This document shows, one piece after another, positions 15,778 to 22,591 of a DNA stretch of 64,000 nt. Numbering within the stretch: the stretch's first letter is position 1; every line of letters begins with the position of its first letter. The translations under genes were made by a program, and so were the position numbers. The notes beneath the pieces were generated by a model that was given only the letters and a program-made list of their open reading frames with translations, made no database searches and had not been told where the DNA came from. This stretch comes from Ignavibacteriales bacterium. GTDB lineage: Bacteria; Bacteroidota; Ignavibacteria; UBA10030; SZUA-254. The stretch covers positions 62,001-126,000 of the forward strand of contig JACRFD010000038.1 in NCBI GenBank assembly GCA_016218025.1, given 5' to 3'.

Positions 15778-17955
15778 TTGAAGTATATTGTTATAAGTTT
15801 AATTCTTTTTGTGGCTATATTCGGCTGTTCATCAGAGAAGTCGGTAAAATCAACTTCTCCGGCGACATCTTCCGTGCTTCCATCAATAAGTGCAGTTATT
15901 GCTGATACTTTATCAAAAGAAGAGATGGATGCTGCTTTAACCGACAGTCTGATTACAGATTCAACTTATGACCAGCTTACCGGACAACTTTTAGAAGCTG
16001 CTAGGCAGCATTATTTAAATGCGCTTGAAGCGGAACAATTGGGAGATTCAACTCAAAGTGCAGATGAATTCGAATATTCAATAGGAATTTTAAACGAATT
16101 AGCATTCTATCCGAATATTGAAAACAATCAAGACTTTAATGACTTATCTCATAGTTTGATCGAAGATTATGGAAAATATATAGCGAATATAGATAGTCTT
16201 GGATCTCAAACTTCGATATTTGCGTTACGGCAAAAATTGAATGAGCTTGATGAATTATCTCAAAATATCGATGAGGATATACCTAAAAAGATAATCACCA
16301 CAACTACGGTTCCACTCGTTATTAACGGACATGTTGAAAACAATATTTCTTTCTTCCGTGGAAAAGGAAGAAAACATTTTGAACACTGGTTGTATAAAGG
16401 TGGATTGTATTTTCCAATGATGAGTAAGATCTTTAGAGAAGAGGGAATACCTGAAGAACTAATGCACCTCTCGATGGTGGAAAGCGGTCTTAACCCGATT
16501 GCTAGATCATGGGCAAAAGCAGTCGGTATCTGGCAATTTATTAAAGGGACTGGTAAGCTATACGGACTTGATGGCAATTTTTGGTATGATGAAAGAAGAG
16601 ATTTTGAAAAGGCAACAAAAGCTGCGGCACGACACTTAAAAGATTTATATGGTGAATTTGGCGATTGGTATTTAGCTCTTGCAGCATATAATTCAGGTGC
16701 CGGAAGAGTCTTTAGAGCAATCCGTAAAAGCGGTTCTCAGGATTTCTGGAAACTGCGTCCATTCCTGCCAAAGGAGACAAGAAATTATGTTCCCCAGTAT
16801 ATTGCGGTAACAGCAATGGCGCTTGATCCGGAATCATACGGGTTCTCAGTCATACCGGCAGATTCTTTGGCATATGATTACGTTAATGTGGAAGGTTCAA
16901 TGGATTTATCAGTATTGGCTAAATGTGCAGGTACCGAAGTAGAATCAATTCGCGATTTAAATCCCGAATTACTCCGGTGGTGTACTCCTCCCGGAAATTC
17001 AGAATACAAATTAAGAATTCCTTCCGGCAAGAAATCGGAGTTTGAACAAAATTATACTTCAATTCCTGCTACAGAAAAACGTGATTGGATTGTTCACAAA
17101 GTAAAAAAACGTGAATCACTCGCATCAATCGCAAAGCGGTATGGTATTACAAGCGATATGATTGTTGAAGCAAATCATCTGCCGTCAAAAATAATAAAGG
17201 CGGGAAAAGAATTAGTAATACCGGTACCCGAAACTGCAAATAAGTATATCTCTCAAATCGCTGATGATGCAGAGAATAAAAAAAGCAAGAGAAGTACCCG
17301 CAACACGGCATATCTGACTGAAACACGGAAAGGGAAATCGAAAGTTCTTTACAGAATCAGAAAAGGAGATACTCTCGGAAAGATTGCAGAATGGTTTGAT
17401 GTTCGTATTTCTGATCTTCGAATTTGGAACGGGATTCCGTACGGATCCTCAATTCGTGCAGGCGGATCGCTGACACTGTGGGTACAGAAAGATAAAGCAG
17501 AGAATGTTGCGAAGTTGAACGATATTTCAGAAGTGGAACATGATAAGTTGTTAACTGCTGATCAATCAACTTCATCGCGTGGTTCAAATTCAAGGCACGA
17601 TAATTCGTACTGGACAAAGTACTTAGTTAAATCGGGGGATAATCTTGGTAAGATTGCCAAAAAATTCGGTGTTGCTTCAGAAGATATCAAAAAATGGAAT
17701 GGTCTTTCATCCTCATCAATCCGCTCAGGTCAATCAATCGAAATCTTAATTGAAGGAAATTCTAATCAATCTTCTTCCCAGAGCATTGCCGATGCTAACA
17801 AGAATAAAAAAGGTGTCACATACACAGTAAAACCCGGAGACACACTTGAAAAAATTGCCGCCACATTCGGTGTCACCATTGAACAACTTCGTAACTGGAA
17901 TAAACTGCGTTCATCCAGAATCGTAATTGGACAGGAATTGTTTATCAATTCCTAA
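15778..17955 (+). CDS. Lytic transglycosylase lipoprotein with four LysM repeats (MltD-like)
   Basis: A 725-residue peptidoglycan lyase. I start at the TTG at 15778, which gives a compact lipoprotein signal (KYIVISLILFVAIFGC, Cys near 17) and fits the promoter. An acidic coiled linker (about 30-190) leads to a family-1-type SLT domain with the catalytic Glu in MVESGLNPIA, then AVGIWQFIKGTGKLYG and ALAAYNSGAGRV. Four LysM modules follow (starting near 17086, 17344, 17614 and 17815), each with the KxGDxLxxIAxxFGV core; the first has a weaker form (KKRESLASIAKRYGI). LysM binds glycan, so the protein is tethered to the outer membrane and acts on the wall. E. coli MltD has fewer LysM modules. Confidence 0.92.
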   Translation: MKYIVISLILFVAIFGCSSEKSVKSTSPATSSVLPSISAVIADTLSKEEMDAALTDSLITDSTYDQLTGQLLEAARQHYLNALEAEQLGDSTQSADEFEYSIGILNELAFYPNIENNQDFNDLSHSLIEDYGKYIANIDSLGSQTSIFALRQKLNELDELSQNIDEDIPKKIITTTTVPLVINGHVENNISFFRGKGRKHFEHWLYKGGLYFPMMSKIFREEGIPEELMHLSMVESGLNPIARSWAKAVGIWQFIKGTGKLYGLDGNFWYDERRDFEKATKAAARHLKDLYGEFGDWYLALAAYNSGAGRVFRAIRKSGSQDFWKLRPFLPKETRNYVPQYIAVTAMALDPESYGFSVIPADSLAYDYVNVEGSMDLSVLAKCAGTEVESIRDLNPELLRWCTPPGNSEYKLRIPSGKKSEFEQNYTSIPATEKRDWIVHKVKKRESLASIAKRYGITSDMIVEANHLPSKIIKAGKELVIPVPETANKYISQIADDAENKKSKRSTRNTAYLTETRKGKSKVLYRIRKGDTLGKIAEWFDVRISDLRIWNGIPYGSSIRAGGSLTLWVQKDKAENVAKLNDISEVEHDKLLTADQSTSSRGSNSRHDNSYWTKYLVKSGDNLGKIAKKFGVASEDIKKWNGLSSSSIRSGQSIEILIEGNSNQSSSQSIADANKNKKGVTYTVKPGDTLEKIAATFGVTIEQLRNWNKLRSSRIVIGQELFINS

Positions 17956-17971
17956 ATTAAATTTGGGAGAA

Positions 17972-18580
17972 TCACCTTTCAAGCATTGTTAAGATTTCGG
18001 CAACATTTGTAGATTGCGAATTAATCTTTTTAATATCGTTGATTGGTATCTTCATTTCACCATTACCATTTTTTACTACAATAGCAGATCTTAAAGGTAT
18101 CTTGCCGTTCTCAAAAAAGCCGCGGAATTGTAACTTGTATAATGGTTTCCCGTCGAATTTTGAAAGTGATGTCAGACCACTAAGATAAAATTCAGACGGC
18201 TCCAGCATTCCTTTCAGTAATAATGAAATGTTTTTAGAATCAAAGCTTATAAATTTCCCCTCCCACACTTTTTCATCTGAAAGTTTCGTGGTAATCTTAA
18301 TATTTTCACCGAATTCCGGTAAAACTTCTTCTAATAAAGATGATGAAATAAAAGTATTATATATCTTTCTGTAATCTGCGATTGCTAATTGATCTGTTCC
18401 GGTGAATTCACCATCGATGATATCGCCGTTATAAGTTGTGATTGATATTCGATTTCCGGAAGCTAATCCGGATTCTGAGGGTATTTCTTTAGTTGTCCAT
18501 CCGGTGATACTACACCCAAATAAAAAGAAGGTAATTATGGTTGTAGCAAAAAAAAGAGGGAAAGAGTTTTGGTATTTCAT
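17972..18580 (-). CDS. Lipoprotein of unknown function
   Basis: A 202-residue protein with a lipoprotein signal (hydrophobic core, then FFLFGC with Cys near residue 23). The mature part is beta-rich, with two similar stretches (ISITTYNGDIIDGEFTGTD and IKITTKLSDEKVWEGKFISF) that may form repeated small barrels, and a conserved-looking IPINDIKKINSQ near the end. I do not recognise a family. A good AGGAG site precedes the ATG on the minus strand. It converges on the transglycosylase gene with a 16-bp gap and is transcribed alone. Confidence 0.7.
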   Translation of the reverse strand: MKYQNSFPLFFATTIITFFLFGCSITGWTTKEIPSESGLASGNRISITTYNGDIIDGEFTGTDQLAIADYRKIYNTFISSSLLEEVLPEFGENIKITTKLSDEKVWEGKFISFDSKNISLLLKGMLEPSEFYLSGLTSLSKFDGKPLYKLQFRGFFENGKIPLRSAIVVKNGNGEMKIPINDIKKINSQSTNVAEILTMLER

Positions 18581-18805
18581 TGTTAGCTCCTAAGTATTAT
18601 TGAAAAAATATTTACTGAGCTGTTGGATTATATATGATTATACGAAGCTTCTTGAAATAGTTTCATTCATAAAATATTTGTTATTCATTCAACCAGAAAT
18701 GTTCAGTATCTTATATTTTGGTCGGAAGGATTTATCATGATTGTTTTTCTTCCTCTTTTTTAGTAGATTATTACACCATTTTTGGCATTATTTTTTTACT
18801 TTTTT

Positions 18806-18833
18806 GCGCCGAAGGCGCAGCCGCCTCAGGCGG
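18806..18833. repeat. Pair of short GC-rich hairpins upstream of tRNA-Ser
   Basis: Two compact stem-loops lie side by side: GCGCC-GAA-GGCGC (18806-18818) and CCGCC-TCA-GGCGG (18821-18833), followed by AAATTTTT. They look like one of the palindromic units that recur around the tRNA genes; the GCCTCAGGCGG part resembles the hairpin inside the tRNA-Arg remnant near 48090. A terminator for a short transcript is possible. Confidence 0.45.
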
Positions 18834-18849
18834 AAATTTTTAATTGTTT

Positions 18850-18939
18850 GGAGAGGTGTCTGAGTGGTTGAAAGAGCCGGTCTCGAAAACCGGTGTAGGC
18901 GCAAGTCTATCGAGAGTTCGAATCTCTCCCTCTCCGCCA
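18850..18939 (+). tRNA. tRNA-Ser (anticodon CGA)
   Basis: A 90-nt tRNA. The acceptor GGAGAGG (18850-18856) pairs with CCTCTCC (18929-18935), and the discriminator G and CCA (18937-18939) are encoded. The anticodon arm CCGGT (18877-18881) pairs with ACCGG (18889-18893) around the loop CTCGAAA, giving anticodon CGA (18884-18886) for codon UCG. The long variable arm and the T-arm with GTTCGAATC confirm serine. It stands alone and its 3' end is overlapped by a strong hairpin. Confidence 0.95.
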
Positions 18940-18974
18940 AACTACGTTCCGATAAATCGGAACGTAGTTTGGCG
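18935..18974 (+). repeat. Perfect 19-bp palindrome overlapping the tRNA-Ser 3' end
   Basis: Bases 18935-18953 pair perfectly with 18956-18974 around a 2-nt loop. The left arm includes the last acceptor base, the discriminator and the encoded CCA of tRNA-Ser, so this hairpin and the mature acceptor stem cannot fully form together. No T run follows directly, so it is not a standard terminator. Confidence 0.8.
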
Positions 18975-18976
18975 AG

Positions 18977-19040
18977 CCAACTAATTTTTAGCAGTTATAA
19001 CTGACGAACCTCCGAAAGGAGCGTAGTTAGTTGTTTGGAG
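18977..19040 (+). repeat. Nested palindromes ending in a copy of the tRNA 5' flank
   Basis: CAACTAA (18978-18984) pairs with TTAGTTG (19027-19033). Inside are CAGTTATAACTG (18992-19003) and the hairpin CTCC-GAAA-GGAG. The right arm TTAGTTGTTTGGAG (19027-19040) repeats the sequence at the 5' border of tRNA-Ser (18840-18853). Confidence 0.6.
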
Positions 19041-19093
19041 TGCCCAAATTAGTTCTAGCTTTACAGATACTTTAGTAAAGTCAGAATAAGTAA

Positions 19094-19357
19094 ATGCCTC
19101 AATGGTATGTTTACATATTGAAGAGTCTGGTAAAACAATTTATTTACATCGGATCAACCAATAATCTGGAAAGACGATTGTTGGAATATAACAAAGGACT
19201 TGTTCAATCGACAAAGGCATTTAGACCTTTTAACATCATTGCTTATGTTGCCGTAAGCACTGAAAAGAAAGCACGGGAACTTGAACATTATTTTAAAACC
19301 GGATCAGGAAAAGCGATCCTTAAGAAGCGAATATTAGCTAACGAAGAGGCTGACTAA
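19094..19357 (+). CDS. Small GIY-YIG nuclease-domain protein (COG2827/UPF0213 type)
   Basis: An 87-residue single-domain protein. It has the complete GIY-YIG pattern: YVYIL at residues 5-9, IYIGSTNNLERRLLEYNKG around 17-36 with the catalytic Tyr and Arg, then STKAFRPFNIIAY and the Glu-bearing KKARELEHYFKTGSGK helix. The domain cleaves DNA in homing endonucleases and repair enzymes; stand-alone forms like this have no firmly known role. It sits 154 bp after tRNA-Ser and is flanked by palindromes and tRNA fragments. No clear ribosome-binding site precedes the ATG. All active-site positions appear intact, so it is probably functional. Confidence 0.85.
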   Translation: MPQWYVYILKSLVKQFIYIGSTNNLERRLLEYNKGLVQSTKAFRPFNIIAYVAVSTEKKARELEHYFKTGSGKAILKKRILANEEAD

Positions 19358-19369
19358 AAAGGTTCTCTT

Positions 19370-19398
19370 CAGCCAGAGGCTGATGAGCCTTCGGCTCA
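19370..19398 (+). repeat. Two tandem short hairpins after the GIY-YIG gene
   Basis: CAGCC-AGA-GGCTG (19370-19382) and TGAGCC-TTC-GGCTCA (19384-19398) lie immediately after the GIY-YIG stop codon. They may terminate or protect its transcript, or be part of the palindromic clutter of the element. Confidence 0.6.
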
Positions 19399-19423
19399 CG
19401 ATACTCTATGATGAAACTATGAA

Positions 19424-19482
19424 CTCGAGAACCAGCATATGTAGCCGGTTTTCGAGTGTCCCGTCACGACGTTGTCGAGACG
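19424..19482 (+). repeat. Degenerate partial copy of the tRNA-Ser 3' half with hairpin
   Basis: Bases 19424-19447 resemble tRNA-Ser from its anticodon loop: CTCGAGAACC against CTCGAAAACC and TGTAGCCG against TGTAGGCG, with four extra bases between. A GGTTTTCGAGT arm then pairs back to ACTCGAGAACC, and CCCGTC (19460-19465) pairs with GACGGG (19479-19484). The T-arm part is not recognisable. Confidence 0.4.
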
Positions 19483-19605
19483 GGATGTAACGAGAAAACA
19501 AACTTATTGGTCAGCCCCGTAGTCAGAAAAAAATAATTCATTTTAATGATTAAATATTTCAAATCATTCCAATTATTTCAATCAACCAATTATTCCAATT
19601 AAATT

Positions 19606-20721
19606 ATGAAAATCCCACTTGCAGATCTAAAAAAACAATATCTAACTATTAAACCGGAAATCGATGCCGCAATACAAAATGTAATTGAGAATACTCAATT
19701 CATACTTGGGAAAGCTGTCAGCGATTTCGAGCAAGAATTTGCAAAAGCTCACCACGTAAAACATTGTATTGCAGTCGGCTCCGGTACCGATGCGCTCCAC
19801 GCTGCTCTCTGGGCTTTAGATATTGGTGCAGGAGATGCGGTTGTAACAACACCATTTACATTCATCGCTACCGTCGAAGCGATTTCACTTACCGGTGCTC
19901 AGCCGCTTTTCGTTGACATCGAACCAAAAACGTATACGATGGATCCGGTAAAGTTAGAGGAGTTATTGAAATCTCCTCAGGGTAAAAATGTGAAAGCCAT
20001 ACTGCCGATACATTTGTACGGTCAACCGGCAGCGATGGATGAAATCCAGAAAATTGCTTCCAAGTACAATGTAAAAATAATTGAAGATGCAGCTCAGTCT
20101 CATTTGGCAATGTACGACGGAAAATATGTGGGTAACTTTGGTGAAGCTGCCTGTTTCAGTTTTTACCCCGGTAAAAATTTAGGAGCGTATGGTGAAGCCG
20201 GCGGAATAATCACAAACGATGATGAGTTTGCAAAGAAACTACGTCAACTTCGCGATCATGGTCAGTCTGAAAAGTATAAACATCAATTTTGGGGACATAA
20301 TTACCGGATGGATGGAATACAAGGCGCGGTGCTTGGTGTTAAACTGAAATATCTCGCACAATGGACAGCAAGGCGGAGGGAGATAGCGGCAAAGTATAAG
20401 CAGGCATTCAGCGGTATTAGCGATCTGATCCTACCGTACGAATCGCCCAAGGCGGTTCACGTTTATCATCAATTTGTTTTACGCACAAAAAAGCGGGCGG
20501 CGTTTCAGCAGTACCTTACCGATAAAGAAATTGGAAACGCACTACATTATCCTATTCCGATTCATTTTCAGGAAGCATACAAACATCTCGGTTACAAGCC
20601 GGGTGATTTTCCTATAAGCGAAGCATGTGCAAACGAAAATATTTCAATTCCTGCGCATCCTGAAATGACGGGAGAAATGGTGGATTATGTGATTGAAAGT
20701 GTAATGAAGTTTTTTAGTTAA
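19606..20721 (+). CDS. DegT/DnrJ/EryC1/StrS family sugar aminotransferase
   Basis: A 371-residue PLP enzyme that aminates a nucleotide-linked keto sugar for surface glycans. Family marks run in order: [17 protein letters not shown] at the N-terminus, [14 protein letters not shown] (PLP phosphate loop), [25 protein letters not shown] (Asp that contacts the pyridine ring), and [16 protein letters not shown], where Lys of PGKN forms the Schiff base. [26 protein letters not shown] is the usual substrate-loop region, and the C-terminal [17 protein letters not shown] closes the domain. The exact sugar cannot be read from sequence; 3- or 4-amino sugars are the common products. UDP-sugar genes lie about 6 kb downstream. 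Confidence 0.92.
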   Translation: MKIPLADLKKQYLTIKPEIDAAIQNVIENTQFILGKAVSDFEQEFAKAHHVKHCIAVGSGTDALHAALWALDIGAGDAVVTTPFTFIATVEAISLTGAQPLFVDIEPKTYTMDPVKLEELLKSPQGKNVKAILPIHLYGQPAAMDEIQKIASKYNVKIIEDAAQSHLAMYDGKYVGNFGEAACFSFYPGKNLGAYGEAGGIITNDDEFAKKLRQLRDHGQSEKYKHQFWGHNYRMDGIQGAVLGVKLKYLAQWTARRREIAAKYKQAFSGISDLILPYESPKAVHVYHQFVLRTKKRAAFQQYLTDKEIGNALHYPIPIHFQEAYKHLGYKPGDFPISEACANENISIPAHPEMTGEMVDYVIESVMKFFS

Positions 20722-20794
20722 TATATCCTTTCTGAGTTGTATTCGATTTAATAACTTATGTTAAACACAGAAAGCAATTATTATCTTTACTGTT

Positions 20795-20874
20795 CTCTGC
20801 GATCTTTGCGTCTTTGCGGTTGTTTTTTATTTTAAAAGTTTTTTATTCAACGCAGAGTCGCGGAGTACGCAGAG
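20795..20874. repeat. Inverted repeat of CTCTGCG-type intergenic motif
   Basis: CTCTGCGATCTTTGCG and TCTTTGCGGTT (20795-20821) face a complementary, imperfect copy (20849-20874) across an AT-rich spacer of about 27 bp. The CTCTGCG/CGCAGAG wording is a known style of dispersed intergenic repeat in several bacterial phyla. It lies in the 227-bp gap before the first of two paralogous genes. Confidence 0.6.
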
Positions 20875-20948
20875 ATAAGCGAAGTTTCCGCAATAAAATA
20901 TTACATTGTGTAACGTCAGTTAATAAATATATTGAAGTCTAATTAGTC

Positions 20949-21602
20949 ATGTTAAGAACATTAGAACTAAAACTCTTTTTCTTGATCTGTATCTTATATT
21001 GTTTATTGAGTCTTCAAGATTTATTTGCTTCAGATAAACTCAAAGGTCCTTTTGAAGTTAAACTTAATATAGAATCAACTGTTGGTTCTGAAAATGCAAC
21101 ATTGGTTGTTAAGTGCAGAGGGCTTATGGCTTTCATTAACGGGGAAGTTTCGATTAAATATTCTCAGGATACAATTGCGATCGCCGATTATGACAGAGAT
21201 GAGAGATTAAAAACAGGAAGGATCACCCTATGGAGAGGTAACTCTGATTCCGTATTTGTTAAAGAATTCCGGTATCCGTTCATTTTAAAAATAGGTGAAA
21301 AAGCTTTTTTTAATGTGATGTTTATTGGAACACCACGAAATGAAGATAGAGCTTCATTTCATCGCCAATCAATATTCATCCATAATACTAATCAGGGCAT
21401 TACAACTTCTATATCATCGTTTAGTAATCTTTATGATATAGAAGTCTTTTCAGAAATTAAAATAAAAAGATACGAAAAATTATCAAGGAGAGAAATAATG
21501 AAGTTAGATCCCGACCTTGCCGAGCGGATTAAGAAAATGTCGGGAGAATGGCCTGAACATATAAGGCGAAAGAAGGGGAAAGATAAATATCGAAAGCTAT
21601 AG
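20949..21602 (+). CDS. Exported protein of unknown function, paralogue A
   Basis: A 217-residue protein with a signal peptide (hydrophobic residues about 8-25, ending DLFAS). I recognise no family. It shares three blocks with the gene at 21836: KEFRYPFILKIGEKA, SIFIHNTNQGITTS, and LSRREIMKLDPDLAERIKK. The middle is beta-rich and looks like an immunoglobulin-type sandwich; the end is a basic helix. It is preceded by a possible promoter (TTGTGT, 16 bp, TATATT at 20906-20933). With its paralogue and the metalloprotease downstream it may form one secreted system, but this is inferred from position. Confidence 0.75.
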   Translation: MLRTLELKLFFLICILYCLLSLQDLFASDKLKGPFEVKLNIESTVGSENATLVVKCRGLMAFINGEVSIKYSQDTIAIADYDRDERLKTGRITLWRGNSDSVFVKEFRYPFILKIGEKAFFNVMFIGTPRNEDRASFHRQSIFIHNTNQGITTSISSFSNLYDIEVFSEIKIKRYEKLSRREIMKLDPDLAERIKKMSGEWPEHIRRKKGKDKYRKL

Positions 21603-21835
21603 TGTTGACTATCAATTTGACATTCATGATTTTATTGATTACCATGATGGGTGAAAATATGCACATTGTAATTATTAATGAGACTAAAGTTTCTTCACGT
21701 AAAGATATTAATAAAGAAATATCATATACAGTTATTGCCATCGTTCAAGAATAGTTGGGATGAATAGAATTTGATATAAATAATTAAAATTTATAATAAT
21801 AATTTACATAAAATCAACAATCAAAAGGAGGAATT

Positions 21836-22591
21836 ATGAATCAGATAAAAAATTCCCAAATTAAATATTTTTTCTATTTTTGCGGGATGCTATTAATCCT
21901 ACAATCTAATTCCATTTGTCAACAGAATTATCCTATACAATTGTCACTCTCCGTGAAGAAAGATAATACCGGATCTGAAGTGAAATTGATTATTCAATGC
22001 ACCACACGAGATAAATTCCCAAAAGGAAAAATACTCTTGGAGGGACCAAACGATTCGGGTGTTGTTAGTGAAGTAAAAGCAATTTGGGAGGGAAGCTCGG
22101 AATCTTCTCAGTTTAGCAAAGAATTTGTTTATCCGTTTCAATTGAAACAAGGTAAAAAAGCAGATGTTAAAGCTACGTTCGAAGTTAAGACACCACCAAT
22201 TGGAAAGTATAAGCCCGAAGGAGAAACATATCGTACGGAAAACTCCCTCTATATGCACAACACACAACATGGAGTTATAATTTCAAATGCATCGTATCAT
22301 CAACTATACGTTGAAGAATTGGTGCAAGAAAAAGAGAGAAAGGGATTCAAAGGATTGTCTCTTGATGAGTTACGAAAAAAAGATCCTGAGTTAGCAAACA
22401 AATTTGAAAGATCTGTTGGAGAGTTTGAAAACAAAATTATTTTACCAGAGAAGAAAATAATGCCTGATACTATGATCCAGCGACTTTTAAAAGAACGGAA
22501 GGCAGTTCTTCCCAAAAAAGGAGATCCGAAAAGACCACCAAACTATAAAAAAACAAACGAAAAAGAAGAACCAAGGGAGAAAAAGCCATGA
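21836..22591 (+). CDS. Exported protein of unknown function, paralogue B
   Basis: A 251-residue protein started by a strong AGGAGG-type site (21828-21833). It has a signal peptide (about 10-30, ending SICQQ), then a beta-rich domain matching paralogue A: KEFVYPFQLKQGKKA, SLYMHNTQHGVIIS and LSLDELRKKDPELANKFER. It adds a 60-residue tail rich in Lys, Pro and Glu. Its stop overlaps the start of the metalloprotease gene (ATGA at 22588-22591), so the two are translationally coupled. The function is unknown. The HNT motif is the best-conserved point and would be the place to look for a binding or active site. Confidence 0.78.
   Translation: MNQIKNSQIKYFFYFCGMLLILQSNSICQQNYPIQLSLSVKKDNTGSEVKLIIQCTTRDKFPKGKILLEGPNDSGVVSEVKAIWEGSSESSQFSKEFVYPFQLKQGKKADVKATFEVKTPPIGKYKPEGETYRTENSLYMHNTQHGVIISNASYHQLYVEELVQEKERKGFKGLSLDELRKKDPELANKFERSVGEFENKIILPEKKIMPDTMIQRLLKERKAVLPKKGDPKRPPNYKKTNEKEEPREKKP

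Larger units (their letters stand above)
18935..19500. mobile_element. Candidate tRNA-associated element carrying a GIY-YIG endonuclease
   Basis: Directly after tRNA-Ser comes a run of palindromes, a short copy of the sequence that flanks the tRNA 5' end (TTAGTTGTTTGGAG, 19027-19040, against 18840-18853 with one difference), a complete GIY-YIG gene, two more hairpins, and a degenerate copy of the tRNA 3' half starting at the anticodon loop (19424-19447 against 18882-18901). The arrangement suggests an element inserted into, or bringing along, a second copy of the tRNA locus. The unit boundaries are approximate and the mobile nature is inferred. Confidence 0.4.

Noticed and set aside
18935..18974. 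Intrinsic terminator of tRNA-Ser
   Set aside because: The stem is strong but no T run follows, and the arm overlaps the mature tRNA end; kept as a palindrome instead.
21602..21754. Short frame of about 50 codons (GTG start) after paralogue A
   Set aside because: It begins inside the previous stop codon, has no ribosome-binding site and its composition looks like random AT-rich DNA; I could not support it as a gene.
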